Source: Flabesymbios commensalis
Taxonomy: Eukaryota; Annelida; Polychaeta; Terebellida; Flabelligeridae
Length of the DNA stretch: 64,000 nt
Reading direction: 5' to 3'
NCBI GenBank assembly: GCA_964017125.1
Contig: OZ024909.1
Span: 70,744,427-70,808,426, forward strand
Below, piece by piece: positions 62,301 to 63,251 of this stretch. Position 1 is the stretch's first letter, and the number at the start of each line of letters is the position of its first letter. A program made the translations under genes and the position numbers. A model generated the notes under the pieces. The model searched no databases. It was not told where the DNA came from and saw only the letters and a program-made list of their open reading frames with translations.

Positions 62301-63251
62301 TTCGACGCAACAGTAAAGGTTTACCTCTGACTCTTGCTGAACGGATTGCAGTCGCATTAGTAACCCACAACGTAATGTCTAAAGTACGTTCTGGTCACAT
62401 CAGGTATATCTAAAAACCATACGTTACACACCAAAATCATGAATCTGTTTTATTTCTGTCGAGAAATAATAGCAATTTATTGTTTGGACTTGCACAAATG
62501 GTGGCCATCTTGTATTTTACCACCATTCAGAAGAAAGGAAGCGACAACACACATTTTCCTGAAACACCATAATCATGAAAATCCATATTTCTCACAATAG
62601 TGAGACAACTGAACAACAATTTAAAAAAATGTGCTTTCCACATATAATTCATAGATTTATAAATAAAAATGGTCCTTGGCGGCCATTTTGAATTTTTGTA
62701 TACGTTTTTTTTATAATATATTTTGCAAATTTAATTGGGCTCATTTATTGTCCCTCAAAATATAATTTTAGAACCTTTCTTTTATTATTGTTTTCATTGG
62801 AAATTTAGATATAAGCTAATTCTTGGAATACCTCATAAATTATGTTAATTATGCAAATTAAAAAAATGCTCAACATAAAAATTTTAGCATCCGGCATTTT
62901 CTAGCTTCTTGGACCCCATTTATCACATTTCCATCAAAAAACCTTGCTGTAAAGAACAGTTTGGGGTCACCTGCCTGGCAAGTAGACTTTTTGCTATTGT
63001 GTATTAGTGCAGTGCTGTTTTACTTTGTTTCAAGTATATCAATCAGCTTAATAATTATTAGGTCCTAGATTTTATATCACGCACCATAAAACAAATCACA
63101 GTTGATAATTTTTGACAGTACAGATGATCATTTTCAGCATCTACTTGTATGATTCCCATGTATTCTTTGTTCACAGGGAGGTGTTCAAGGTGAGGCAACG
63201 TTCACGGCCTATGTGTTGATTGGATTACTACAATCAGGATGTGATAGACCT
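17305..63251 (+). CDS. C3: Complement C3-like thioester protein, 26 exons, 3' end outside window
   Basis: Secreted complement component of the C3/C4/C5 (alpha-2-macroglobulin) family. C3 is cleaved by a convertase to release the C3a anaphylatoxin and expose a thioester that bonds covalently to microbial surfaces. I joined 26 exons by GT-AG splice sites; every phase is consistent and the 3480 nt give 1160 codons with no stop. In order: signal peptide (1 to ~21), MG1-MG5 (~22-555), MG6 first part and linker (~556-668), RKKR processing site (669-672), six-Cys anaphylatoxin domain (~673-750), MG6 second part and MG7 (~775-930), CUB first part (~931-990), and thioester domain with GCGEQ (Cys1017, Gln1020) and catalytic His1131. 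Human C3 has these sites within a few residues of the same positions. Missing are the rest of the thioester domain, the second CUB part, MG8 and C345C, expected to the right. Calling it C3 rather than C4/C5 rests on the thioester plus His and on a single beta/alpha site so far. Introns are repeat-rich and up to ~6.4 kb. Confidence 0.95.
17451..17559. repeat. Palindromic MITE copy in intron 1
   Basis: CCCAGCAAACACAAAACATT on the left and TTAATGTTTTGTGTTTGCTT on the right are inverted complements; the centre is GGGCCAGCGTCGCAGACG. A second half-copy follows at 17565-17630. Confidence 0.87.
17843..17906. repeat. Short hairpin in intron 1
   Basis: CAAAGCCAAAACGCAGTATC, TGCTTACTT and its complement AAGTAAGCAGATACTGACAT then TTGGCTTTG; arms of about 29 bp. 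Probably a small MITE. Confidence 0.8.
17955..18397 (+). repeat. ~91-bp tandem repeat containing the exon 2 acceptor and 5' end
   Basis: Five units. Each has ACCATGTTTTTCAG followed by the first ~46 bp of exon 2 (ACGTGTGCTGATGGTGATCG, GACCTGACGTGTT, TACTATGGAC) and ~45 bp of intron. The exon-like parts start at 17977, 18078, 18170, 18261 and the real 18352, spaced 101, 92, 91 and 91 bp. Confidence 0.95.
18352..18515 (+). CDS. C3: C3-like exon 2: MG1, first part
   Basis: 164 nt, residues 21-75, starting APVLMVIGPDVFYYG and ending before GTAAGC. It matches the start of mature C3 (SPMYSIITPN...). The first ~46 bp of the exon, with its acceptor, also occur as four upstream tandem copies that run into stops. 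Only this copy continues into the full MG1 sequence. Confidence 0.92.
18561..18662. repeat. Palindromic MITE copy in intron 2
   Basis: CCCAGCAAACACGAGACGTT, GGCCAGCGTTGTAGACGATA and a decayed right arm. A further left half is at 18691-18740. Confidence 0.8.
19701..19895 (+). CDS. C3: C3-like exon 3: MG1 end to MG2 start
   Basis: 195 nt, residues 76-140, from acceptor TTTCAG to donor AAG|GTCAGT. It contains the family hallmark VYIQTDKPLYTPRQQ, equivalent to human C3 FIQTDKTIYTPGS, which marks the MG1/MG2 boundary. An open frame extends upstream to 19553 but lies in the intron; the splice site and C3 homology set the start at 19701. Confidence 0.95.
20070..20140 (+). CDS. C3: C3-like exon 4: MG2
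   Basis: 71 nt, residues 141-164 (VHVRVFTMDHEMQPVDLPVR...), equivalent to human YRIFTVNHKLLPVG. Acceptor TTGTAG, donor ATG|GTAAAT. Phases fit both neighbours. Confidence 0.9.
20385..21712. repeat. Minisatellite in intron 4, 45-49-bp unit, about 27 copies
   Basis: Units of CGTATCACTCGTCTCACTAC, TATAGTATTCTCATGTATAT and TATAGGA. Variants alternate (ATTCGTCTCGCTACTAG against CACTCGTCTCACTACTATAG) in a partly regular pattern, suggesting higher-order duplication of multi-unit blocks. It explains the Tyr/Ile-rich ORFs on both strands. Confidence 0.97.
21778..21906 (+). CDS. C3: C3-like exon 5: MG2
   Basis: 129 nt, 43 codons in phase 0, residues 165-207. It includes the family motif GNWSWVASYGYQ, equivalent to human MGQWKIRAYYEN. 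NWS is a possible N-glycosylation site. Acceptor ATTTCAG, donor CAG|GTAGGC. Confidence 0.9.
21955..22140. repeat. Low-complexity TGTCACTGTCATG repeat in intron 5
   Basis: Short degenerate units of ATGTCACTGTCATGTCACT with (TGACAC)-like words. Confidence 0.8.
22140..23090. other. Intron 5 remainder
   Basis: AT-rich intron sequence. Apart from a possible relative of the 13592 palindrome at about 22480-22580, I see no feature. The 3' end has a good pyrimidine tract (AACTTTCTGTTTCAG). Confidence 0.5.
23091..23133 (+). CDS. C3: C3-like exon 6: MG2/MG3 junction
   Basis: 43 nt, residues 208-221, LKQNVTAKFEVKDY plus one base. It matches human QQVFSTEFEVKEY. NVT is a possible N-glycosylation site. 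Acceptor TGTTTCAG, donor ATG|GTGAGA. Confidence 0.9.
23190..23430. repeat. Hairpin MITE (TTCACCCACTTGAAGTTG family) in intron 6
   Basis: AACCCTTTAGGCGCTATGCA at the left edge, then TTTTCACCCAGTTGAAGTTG, CTCGCGGTAGCGAGACATAA, CCTCAAGTGGACGAA, and AGCGGGTAAAG at the right. Diverged arms. Confidence 0.8.
24265..24349 (+). CDS. C3: C3-like exon 7: MG3 start
   Basis: 85 nt, residues 222-249, beginning ELPSFEVKVFPLEYILPT. With exon 6 it forms EVKDYELPSFEV, the conserved start of MG3 (human EVKEYVLPSFEV). Donor AAG|GTAAGA. Confidence 0.93.
24425..24945. repeat. Tandem repeat in intron 7, about 55-60-bp unit
   Basis: About eight degenerate units of CACCTGGCTCACTCATTACA, ATTTACACACGAGCGAGGTA and a short A run. 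The sequence then turns strongly AT-rich to 25230. Confidence 0.88.
25345..25450. repeat. Palindromic MITE copy in intron 7
   Basis: One of the cleanest copies: GCACACACGAGGCATTCACC on the left and GGGTGAATGCCTCGTGTTTG on the right, with CCCACCGTCTTCGACGCTGG at the centre. Close arm match suggests a young insertion. Confidence 0.92.
25483..26340. mobile_element. Non-autonomous element with inverted ends, intron 7
   Basis: Left end AGAGCAGTAGGGGAGGACGG and GGAGAACTGGGACATG; right end is the inverted complement (TGTCCCAGTTCTCCTCGTCC, TCCCCTATCTGCTCT), about 36 bp. The inside repeats GGGGAGAACTGGGACAT and its complement several times (25860-25990, 26098-26140). No transposase ORF. About 858 bp. 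Confidence 0.8.
26409..26650. repeat. Two palindromic MITE copies in intron 7
   Basis: The first (26409-26510) starts CCAGTAGACACAAACCATTT; the second (about 26546-26650) ends CATTGTGTTGTGTTTGCCGG and has centre CCATCGTCGCAGCCGATGG. Confidence 0.8.
26870..27610. repeat. Diverged direct duplication in intron 7
   Basis: The segment around 26885-27015 (AGTTTATTGCAATAATGTTT, CAGTCCTTTCCAACATGTG, ATATGACGTTT, GTGTTTAAAAAGT) recurs at about 27430-27610 (AAGTTTATGTTGCCTGAGTT, CAGTCCTTATGAACATGTG, ATATAACGTTT, GTGTTTAAAAAGT). MITE fragments lie between (27057-27185). Origin unknown. Confidence 0.6.
27625..27900. repeat. Two palindromic MITE copies flanking a G run, intron 7
   Basis: Copies at about 27630-27718 and 27777-27900 are separated by a run of G at 27730-27743. 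Typical words are CAGCGTCGCAGACGGTGGCC and GCAAACACGGGACAATCACC. Confidence 0.8.
28271..28374. repeat. Palindromic MITE copy in intron 7
   Basis: CTAGCAAACAGAAGACGTTG, GGCCAGCGTCGTAGACGGTG, GGTTCAACGTCATGTGTTTG. Confidence 0.88.
28624..28723 (+). CDS. C3: C3-like exon 8: MG3
   Basis: 100 nt, residues 250-283 (RHSYGEIVSGIATIKMYF...), equivalent to human ARFLYGKKVEGTAFVIFGI. Acceptor CTTTCAG, donor AGA|GTAAGT. Confidence 0.9.
28735..29095. repeat. Tandem repeat in intron 8, about 60-bp unit
   Basis: About six units of TTTAAATCTATGTAACCTTA, ACATTTGTCTACTTGTCTTT, AATATGTCTATG. The array begins a few bases after the exon 8 donor. Confidence 0.93.
29128..29244. repeat. Near-perfect 57-bp-arm palindrome in intron 8
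   Basis: GGGGCCGTATTCTCGTACAA, GTTACGATATATCGTAGGCT, TCCGATTGGTCGAGATGG and then its complement back to GAGAATACGGGCCC, with essentially no loop. One mismatch is CCGATTGG against CCAATCAG. Typical of a young hairpin MITE; its transcript would form a long stem. Confidence 0.95.
29484..29765. repeat. TTCGGATCTACGAATC repeat, intron 8
   Basis: GATTCGGATCTACGAATCCA at 29494, then a large inverted pair: AGATTCGTAGATCCGAATAT (~29684) against CATTCGGATCTACGAATCTA (~29720), ending TCGAATTTCGTTCTTTTTC. The same end appears at 60137-60180. Confidence 0.8.
29811..29924. repeat. Palindromic MITE copy in intron 8
   Basis: GCAGAAAACACCAGACGTTG to AACACCTCGTGTTTAGTTTG then CTGGG. Confidence 0.8.
30146..30240. 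repeat. TCAGTGCGGGGACCGACTTT element, intron 8
   Basis: GGGGACCGACTTTAGACGTG, AATCTGACGTCTATATAAAC and its inverse GTTTATATAGACGTCAGATT. The same family is at 36845-37030, 51310-51500, 53160-53370 and 55936-56392. Confidence 0.8.
30379..30627 (+). CDS. C3: C3-like exon 9: MG3 end to MG4 start
   Basis: 249 nt, 83 codons, residues 284-366. The end SSPYTINYERSSRFFKPS matches human TSPYQIHFTKTPKYFKPG, the MG3/MG4 boundary of C3. Acceptor TATTTCAG; donor AGG|GTATGA is weaker than the consensus but the only one in frame with exon 10. Confidence 0.93.
30797..31110 (-). mobile_element. Two-headed SINE, alternative left head, intron 9
   Basis: Minus-strand copy. Reading its own strand: GGGGGCCCTGTTGCAGTGGT, GATCGCGGGTTTGAACCCCA, linker CCAAAGAAACAAAATGTTTC, Leu-like head CTTCCGTGACCGAGAGGTAG, tail with ATTCATTTCATTT. 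It shares the alternative left head with 16658-16951 and 46277-46578. TSD not clear. Confidence 0.88.
31610..32305. repeat. Tandem repeat in intron 9, about 58-62-bp unit
   Basis: Units of CATACCCAGCGACCATGACA, GGCCCATATAGACACAGTGC, TGGATATACCGGCTAACAGT. The array stops at 32070 and resumes at about 32250-32305 after an inserted palindromic element. Confidence 0.92.
32070..32232. mobile_element. MITE with ~53-bp inverted ends inside the tandem array
   Basis: TGTGATTCCCTGCGAGTAAG, CTATTAAATGTGTGATGTTA, AACCTGGACG on the left; TGTCCAGGTATCACATCACA, CATTTATTAGCTCTCTCGCA, GTGAATCA on the right as inverted complement. About 163 bp. Confidence 0.87.
32610..32860. repeat. Hairpin MITE (TTCACCCACTTGAAGTTG family), intron 9
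   Basis: TTAACCCCTTAACCGCCGGT at the left, TTTTCACTAACTTGAAGTTG, GGATCGCGTCAGCGAGACAC, AATTTCAAGTGGGTGAAAAT, and GCAGTTAAAGGGTTAA at the right. It ends about 60 bp before exon 10. Confidence 0.87.
32917..33126 (+). CDS. C3: C3-like exon 10: MG4
   Basis: 210 nt, 70 codons, residues 367-436. MNVLFANGQPAGGVRVQV matches human DLMVFVTNPDGSPAYRVPV. A polar insert rich in Gly and Gln (PGGGQQQNQ) takes the place of the shorter human loop. Acceptor GTTCAG, donor ACA|GTAAGT. It is noticeably richer in G+C than the flanking introns. Confidence 0.92.
33127..34123. other. Intron 10
   Basis: No recognised gene or element apart from a short MITE remnant (TGTCTACGACGCTGGCCCAA, 34036-34055). The plus ORF at 33202 has no C3-family motif. 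Confidence 0.6.
34124..34246 (+). CDS. C3: C3-like exon 11: MG4/MG5
   Basis: 123 nt, 41 codons, residues 437-477 (ARTVVDGFTEGQQAEAPLTI...). Its second half SSPSDSYMMIRP corresponds to human NSNNYLHLSVLRTELRPG. Acceptor GTTTCAG, donor CAG|GTACGG. Confidence 0.88.
34775..36330. repeat. 11-bp satellite (ACTGATGACAT)n, ~1.5 kb, intron 11
   Basis: Well over 100 units of ACTGATGACAT with AGTGATGACAT variants, and higher-order blocks near the right end (AGTGATTGATGACATAGTGA). Because 11 is not a multiple of 3, each minus-strand frame reads the same 11-residue peptide (MSSVCHQYVIS), which produces several long overlapping ORFs (for example 34762-35802). These are not genes. Confidence 0.97.
36450..36518 (+). 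CDS. C3: C3-like exon 12: MG5
   Basis: 69 nt, 23 codons, residues 478-500 (VGLMEAEVFITNAGQHTSRL...). Too short to identify alone, but phase 0 on both sides, good splice sites (TTAACAG; ATG|GTCAGT) and its place between exons 11 and 13 fit MG5 (human [21 protein letters not shown]). Confidence 0.82.
36838..37030. repeat. GCGGAGATCGACTTTAGA element, intron 12
   Basis: TTGCGGAGATCGACTTTAGA, TCAGAATCTGACTTC, AGTCCCCACACTAAAAGAAT, GGTATTCAAATGAAGCGGAA, CCGTTTATGATGACTTCAAA. It is one half of the larger inverted element seen complete at 55936-56392. Confidence 0.75.
37160..37250. repeat. Hairpin MITE core in intron 12
   Basis: AATTTTCACCGTCTTGAAGT, TGTTGGTCGCGTTAGAAAGA, CACAACTTTGATTGAGTGAA. A diverged copy 70 bp upstream of exon 13. 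Confidence 0.75.
37319..37513 (+). CDS. C3: C3-like exon 13: MG5 end
   Basis: 195 nt, 65 codons, residues 501-565. LRLLAYYVNTETSEVLVDSV followed by WVDVENICENE matches human [31 protein letters not shown] closely. The Cys after WVDV is conserved. Acceptor TTTTACAG, donor GAG|GTAAGT. Confidence 0.95.
37780..37910. repeat. Hairpin MITE (TTCACCCACTTGAAGTTG family), intron 13
   Basis: Arms TTTTCAACCACTTGAGGTTG and CAAAACCTCAAGTGGTTGAA around TGTCTCGCTACCGCGATC. Confidence 0.85.
38845..38953. repeat. Palindromic MITE copy in the LINE 3' region
   Basis: CCAGCAAAACACGAGACGCC, CCACCGTCTACGACGCTGGC, TTCCCGTGCCTGCTGGG. Arms match well. Confidence 0.87.
38986..42087 (-). CDS. LINE ORF2: 2A-like leader, APE endonuclease, reverse transcriptase
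   Basis: 1033 codons, uninterrupted. Residues 1-50 are a basic then hydrophobic leader (LYWLFSLLLLS), followed by GDIERNPGP at 51-59, an exact match to the 2A consensus D(V/I)ExNPGP; in 2A peptides the ribosome skips the final Gly-Pro bond. Residues ~60-290 are an APE-type endonuclease (N69, E102 in TESWL, GDFN 211-214, SDH 282-284). Residues ~515-800 are a reverse transcriptase (NYRPISLLSILSKIFER, VIYLDFTKAFDSV, SGVPQGSILGPLMF, YADD at 734-737). The C-terminus has WNILPNTIKQINCRNRFVKR, typical of CR1/Jockey-type elements. All catalytic motifs seen are intact, so recent activity is plausible. Confidence 0.95.
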   Translation of the reverse strand: MTVDIETYRARIGTYRGRGKPGIILNGYLIISFLCRVGILYWLFSLLLLSGDIERNPGPSNYINAFLLNTRSLKSVSKNHNKLKDFQSLVELKQAKIISVTESWLTEDIKNCEILPEADFNIYRKDRGGYGGVLAAIHTSIYSKLRPDLMVQNDRHNEIIIVEIIIPKLPRIALLTYYRPPSDNSVECPQNLETCLRRIREEGFSNILVMGDFNLPDFDLNLNVPLTDNNNYWYYYDIFQEFCLKHIVMCSTHQNGNRLDLILSTSPHLITDIDVEQDLFPSDHYLINFSIKASSLKNNKLTRSVFDYRNVDWTKVKVYLTNADLIDIVSDSVGIPDINRICDNWVSKLEETLNTFVPRRIIRDINSPPWIDSEVINLSKKKETASKRARRINTQSAWAKYRRLRNSLRNMIDQKYNKYTKDSLDDIRTNPKRFWSFLRSKTKSKHIPSEMKFQGNTSDEPEVVANYFNNFFYSNFTHVHNTDNLPPINSFINHNLSIVQLSVAEVRIILQNIDTSKATGPDGIPGVFLKNCAKELAPSFTKLLNISLQAGIFPTSWKMANICPIFKKGDRTNCENYRPISLLSILSKIFERAICNIIYPEIKDLISNNQYGFVQRRSTESQLYVFYDKISKILDSGCQTDVIYLDFTKAFDSVPHHLLIHKLQTFGFNGTLLNWFHSYLNNRYQRVLIHGSMSTKLPVRSGVPQGSILGPLMFILYVNDIADNISNLSFKTLYADDAKIGREIKSMQDCVDLQSDLNIFTRWSDIWKLFFNGTKCKVLTIARSFKHNFQYHLNNIHLESVKEFNDLGLLINSSLTWRSHIATKISKANRMLGLIKRTVGFNAPYRVKLHLYTTLVKPLFSYASIVYSCSKADLNQIERIQRKATKYILNDYVSDYPTRLHNTKLLPLSFIKDINDLCFLYKCIHNFIDIDIRHILSFYNADTSRTRLGQQVLPLRSVRFNSELAGLFFSNRVVKMWNILPNTIKQINCRNRFVKRFKKLLYNFYIVKLTTTYDIDNSCTWVTVCRCPRCRQA
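41911..41937 (-). other. 2A-like ribosome-skipping motif in the LINE ORF
   Basis: Codons 51-59 encode GDIERNPGP, preceded by a Leu-rich stretch as in other 2A peptides. Skipping would release a ~58-residue hydrophobic leader from the endonuclease/RT protein. 2A-like sequences are known from non-LTR retrotransposons of several invertebrates. Activity here is inferred from the consensus. Confidence 0.85.
42440..42735. repeat. Cluster of palindromic MITE copies upstream of the LINE
   Basis: A copy at 42624-42735 (GCCGAGTAGACACGACACAT to CCGTGTCTGCCG) and one or two diverged copies at 42440-42590 (CCTTCTACGACACTCTGGCC). Confidence 0.75.
42740..43960. other. Intron 13, right part
   Basis: AT-rich. 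It contains AGCCATTTTGAAATAAATTT and AAATGGCGGCC words seen in other intronic repeats of this window, but no clear element. Short ORFs show no known motif. An acceptor tract (TCTTGTTTTACAG) precedes exon 14. Confidence 0.5.
43964..44119 (+). CDS. C3: C3-like exon 14: MG6, first part
   Basis: 156 nt, 52 codons, residues 566-617. GSRVLLQAVDKSVFFLNDKR is equivalent to human [20 protein letters not shown], a hallmark of C3/C4/C5. Acceptor TTTTACAG, donor AAG|GTATGG. It follows the ~6.4-kb intron that carries the LINE. Confidence 0.95.
44345..44450. repeat. Palindromic MITE copy in intron 14
   Basis: CCACCAAACACAAGATGCTG, ATCATCTACGACGCTGGACC, CAAAGTCTCGTGTTTATTG. Confidence 0.87.
44664..44738 (+). 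CDS. C3: C3-like exon 15: linker
   Basis: 75 nt, 25 codons, residues 618-642, MFERLAEQDLGCTPGGGQDN followed by AGVFK. It matches human [21 protein letters not shown], including the GCTPG Cys. Acceptor CAACAG, donor AAG|GTAATA. Confidence 0.94.
45059..45155 (+). CDS. C3: C3-like exon 16: beta/alpha processing site
   Basis: 97 nt, residues 643-674 plus one base. DAGLFGLTNVNLAMG leads to FCREPGRKKRST. R669-K-K-R672 is a furin-type site at the position of human RRRR, which separates the beta and alpha chains; cleavage would leave Ser673 as the alpha-chain start. Cys664 may form the inter-chain disulfide (inference). Donor CAA|GTAAGA. Confidence 0.94.
45223..45322. repeat. Palindromic MITE copy in intron 16
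   Basis: GCGAGGTGTTGACCCGATGT, CAGCGTCGCAGACGATGGAC, GGTTAATGTCCCATGTTTAC. A diverged one follows at about 45565-45650. Confidence 0.8.
45840..46050. repeat. GATTACGATTATAATC low-complexity repeat, intron 16
   Basis: Irregular runs of ATCATGATTACGATTATAAT ending TAATCGACCCCAACCCTG, resembling a simple-sequence tail of a dispersed element. Confidence 0.8.
46277..46578 (+). mobile_element. Two-headed SINE with 15-bp TSD, intron 16
   Basis: Flanked by TTGTTGTGACTAGGG at 46262-46276 and 46579-46593. The alternative left head (GATCGCGGGTTCGAACCCCG, a consensus B box) lacks its first bases; then TTTCAAAGAAACAGAATGTT, the Leu-like head (CATGACCGAGCGGTAAAGTG), and a tail of repeated TTCAT. Confidence 0.93.
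46759..46953 (+). CDS. C3: C3-like exon 17: anaphylatoxin (C3a-like) domain
   Basis: 195 nt, residues 675-739. The six cysteines fall in the anaphylatoxin order CC-C-C-CC (MCCREGQ..., ATCRR, VECKN, FFCCKK), as in C3a, C4a and C5a. The domain starts right after RKKR and continues into exon 18. NST near the end is a possible N-glycosylation site. Acceptor TTTCAG, donor CAG|GTAGTT. Confidence 0.95.
47066..47096. repeat. Isolated unit piece of the 50.5-kb tandem repeat
   Basis: CACCCACGTGAGAACACACA then TAACCTACT, the same as the unit repeated at 50515-50930. It sits just left of the fold-back element. Confidence 0.8.
47102..50490. mobile_element. Fold-back element, ~3.4 kb, intron 17
   Basis: Long diverged inverted arms. 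Left: GTAGGAAGCTACTTTCAACT (~47131), GTAAGGTGGGATAGAGGCTG, TTATTAGAGAAAATGCCACC, GGCACATATCGCCCCATTTT, GAATCCAGGATGGCCGCCAT (~47351), GGAGCGAGTAAATAATCGG (~47825), GTGGATCTGGTTTCATGTAT (~47914). The same order returns inverted on the right between ~50460 and ~49985. The middle (~48000-49960) has short minus-strand ORFs with no transposase motif I can name. Confidence 0.8.
50490..50935. repeat. Tandem repeat, ~62-bp unit, intron 17
   Basis: About seven units of CACACATTAATTACTAATCT, AACGACTCAGCCACCCACGT, GAGAACACACATAGCCTACA. It ends about 25 bp before exon 18. Confidence 0.95.
50958..51090 (+). CDS. C3: C3-like exon 18: C3a end and alpha' N-terminus
   Basis: 133 nt, residues 740-783. It opens with a basic stretch ERRGRINGGRAAST. 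Cleavage after GGR would give a 78-residue C3a-like peptide beginning at Ser673 (human C3a has 77) and an alpha' chain beginning AAST. The end VRSKFDESWQ matches human VSRSEFPESWLW. The C3a end point is inferred; RRGR is an alternative. Acceptor CCACAG, donor TGG|GTGAGT. Confidence 0.92.
51155..51235. repeat. Hairpin MITE core in intron 18
   Basis: AATTTCTGACCCAGTTGAAG, TTGTGCTTCGCTACCGCAAA, AATTAAATTGGGTGAAAAAT. A diverged copy. Confidence 0.75.
51305..51505. repeat. TTCAGCGCGGGAATCGGTTT element, intron 18
   Basis: CCTTTCAGCGCGGGAATCGG, TTTTAGACGTCACATTCTGA, AATCTGACGTCTAAAGTC, CCCGCACTGAAAGAATTAAA, a short inverted repeat, followed by half of the larger element (CATTTTTGATTATTTCTGAT). Confidence 0.8.
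51865..52093 (+). CDS. C3: C3-like exon 19: MG6 second part to MG7
   Basis: 229 nt, residues 784-860. LKDTITTWVVQAVGVSPTKG and MCVHHP match human [46 protein letters not shown] matches human [20 protein letters not shown]. One of the best-conserved exons. Acceptor ATGACAG, donor GGC|GTAAGT. Confidence 0.96.
52554..52778 (+). mobile_element. 5'-truncated SINE with long TSD, intron 19
   Basis: The 26 bases at 52528-52553 (starting CCGACGATGGAGGATG) recur exactly at 52779-52804, a long perfect TSD. The SINE begins inside the linker (TTTCTTCCCC), so only the Leu-like head remains, nearly identical to the copy at 11358-11642; the tail has three CATTT repeats. The perfect TSD points to recent insertion. 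Confidence 0.95.
53160..53372. repeat. Half of the TTAAAGCGCTGAA inverted element, intron 19
   Basis: CTTAAAGCGCTGAATTTGTT, ACCATGGAGACCAAAGGTTT, CATCATAAATGTCTTAGTTA, GTGCGGGGATCGACTTTAGT. It reaches to within 30 bp of exon 20. Confidence 0.8.
53401..53610 (+). CDS. C3: C3-like exon 20: MG7
   Basis: 210 nt, 70 codons, residues 861-930 (AILNLEANDNVCYGARSGQD...). The second half, VITWPIIPLEAGNAILKIKA, corresponds to human [20 protein letters not shown]. Cys872 matches the AFCS Cys region of human C3. Acceptor TTTTGCAG, donor ATT|GTAAGC. Confidence 0.93.
54062..54158 (+). CDS. C3: C3-like exon 21: CUB start, with RNRR motif
   Basis: 97 nt, residues 931-962 plus one base. PPGKPKTTTKTIVLDPLDIL then SGRNRRDVGPPD. 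It aligns with human [34 protein letters not shown]. R953-N-R-R956 fits RXRR and sits where factor I cuts human iC3b to form C3dg. An open frame continues upstream to 53801, but C3 similarity begins at the acceptor ATACAG. Confidence 0.93.
54195..54325. repeat. Hairpin MITE, one arm, intron 21
   Basis: ATTACTGGTATTGGGGAAAT, ACACCCAGTTAAAGTTGTGG, GTCGCGGTAGCTAGAC; the second arm is missing, apparently cut by the adjoining tandem repeat. Confidence 0.7.
54355..55035. repeat. Tandem repeat in intron 21, ~60-bp unit, about 11 copies
   Basis: Units of TATATCACATTTGAATCATA, CACAGTGTGTATTTTGCTGT, ACAATACGTAATATATGACT, GTAAACTA. Confidence 0.95.
55253..55336 (+). CDS. C3: C3-like exon 22: CUB to thioester domain
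   Basis: 84 nt, residues 963-990, NIKTRTHVNLTMPAEAIPGS then ERCFLTLTG. Position and phase fit human [22 protein letters not shown]. NLT is a possible N-glycosylation site. Acceptor TTCACCAG, donor CAG|GTGAGA. Confidence 0.87.
55367..55640. mobile_element. Nested palindromic MITE, intron 22
   Basis: Outer inverted ends AAAGGTGATCTATCACCCCT (55369) and AGGGGTGATAGATCACCTTT. Inside is a second palindrome (55418-55546) of GGGGTGATTGGCTATCATGT, GACCCTCTCAGAGGGTCAC and repeats. It starts about 30 bp after exon 22. Confidence 0.92.
55936..56392. mobile_element. Complete inverted-repeat element before the thioester exon
   Basis: Left arm CCCTTAAAGCGCTGATATGT, CATGAAAACCAAAGGGTTTC, CCATTCATTTGAATACTTAT; right arm GGTATTCAAATGAAGCAGAC, GGTCTCCATGGTTTATATAT, TTCAGCGCTTTAAAGG. 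The centre has the short GTGCAGGGGTCGACATTAGG hairpin. About 457 bp, no ORF. It ends 30 bp before exon 23 and is the full form of halves at 36838, 51305 and 53160. Confidence 0.87.
56423..56614 (+). CDS. C3: C3-like exon 23: thioester site GCGEQ
   Basis: 192 nt, residues 991-1054. LNHLIRLPRGCGEQTLIRLG carries the intrachain thioester Cys1017-Gly-Glu-Gln1020 (human C1010/Q1013). In C3 this bond acylates target surfaces once C3b forms. Downstream VYVAKYL matches human VIAVHYLD. Acceptor TTCCAG, donor CAG|GTAACA. Confidence 0.98.
56695..59040. repeat. Minisatellite, 45-bp unit, ~40 copies, intron 23
   Basis: Diverged start (56695-57230), then dense units of CCTTAGATCACATTACATCT, AGTCAGGTACATGTTATATA, GTCAG from about 57230 to 59030. 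Variant blocks (GTACTAATACATGTAGTCAG; GCGCTTGTAGACAGGCGCAT near 58810 and 58940) recur, showing duplication of multi-unit blocks. Confidence 0.97.
59113..59188 (+). CDS. C3: C3-like exon 24: thioester domain
   Basis: 76 nt, residues 1055-1079 plus two bases, GVNHEMQYRRPGGGFAVWTT followed by RSPST. It matches human [26 protein letters not shown]. The Trp codon is split across the intron. Acceptor TTTGCAG, donor ATG|GTAAGA. It follows the ~2.5-kb intron filled by the 45-bp minisatellite. Confidence 0.95.
59528..59693 (+). CDS. C3: C3-like exon 25: thioester domain with catalytic His
   Basis: 166 nt, residues 1080-1135. WLTAFAVKIFSQARDF matches human WLTAYVVKVFSLAVNL. RVHHREMT aligns with human VIHQEMIG, so His1131 corresponds to catalytic His1126, which directs the thioester to hydroxyl groups. 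A neighbouring His1130 is also present. Acceptor ATTCAG, donor ACG|GTATGT. Confidence 0.96.
60130..60182. repeat. TTCGGATCTACGAATC repeat, intron 25
   Basis: GGTTCGGATCTACGAATCTA, TCGAATTCCGTTCTTTTTC, the same end as in intron 8 at 29720-29760. Confidence 0.8.
60270..60960. repeat. Two direct copies of a dispersed repeat, intron 25
   Basis: Copy A (~60270-60590) and copy B (~60608-60930) share ATTGACATAA-GT-TTAAACC, AAAATGTCTTTTAC-GCAAGG, AATTAGCATAATTAGCATAT, TTAATGAGG and GGCTGA-ATCCGCCATTTTGA. An inverted copy lies at 62840-62965. No ORF of note. Confidence 0.85.
61790..62410 (+). pseudogene. Decayed L2-like LINE fragment, intron 25
   Basis: Out-of-frame pieces match the LINE at 10312-12407: CTGTCTGCGGCTTTCGACAC (LSAAFDT), GGTTTGAGTCATCATCTTTA then TGCAGATGACACTCAA (LSHHLYADDTQ), WMTQAKLNINPIKTEFLLIG, KRLGVLFEK, and LYYIRDIRRNSKGLPLTLAE. 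Many stops and deletions; old and inactive. Confidence 0.85.
62460..62970. repeat. Inverted copy of the intron 25 dispersed repeat
   Basis: AAAAAATGCTCAACATAAAA, ATTTTAGCATCCGGCATTTT, CATCAAAAAACCTTGCTGTA, the complement of copy A at 60300-60420. With copies A/B it encloses the LINE remnant. Confidence 0.75.
63177..63251 (+). CDS. C3: C3-like exon 26: thioester domain, last exon in window
   Basis: 75 nt, 25 codons, residues 1136-1160, GGVQGEATFTAYVLIGLLQS then GCDRP. It matches human [21 protein letters not shown], four residues shorter in the loop. The last ~20 bp and the donor CCT|GTAAGT are the first unit of a 62-bp tandem repeat in the following intron. Confidence 0.93.
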
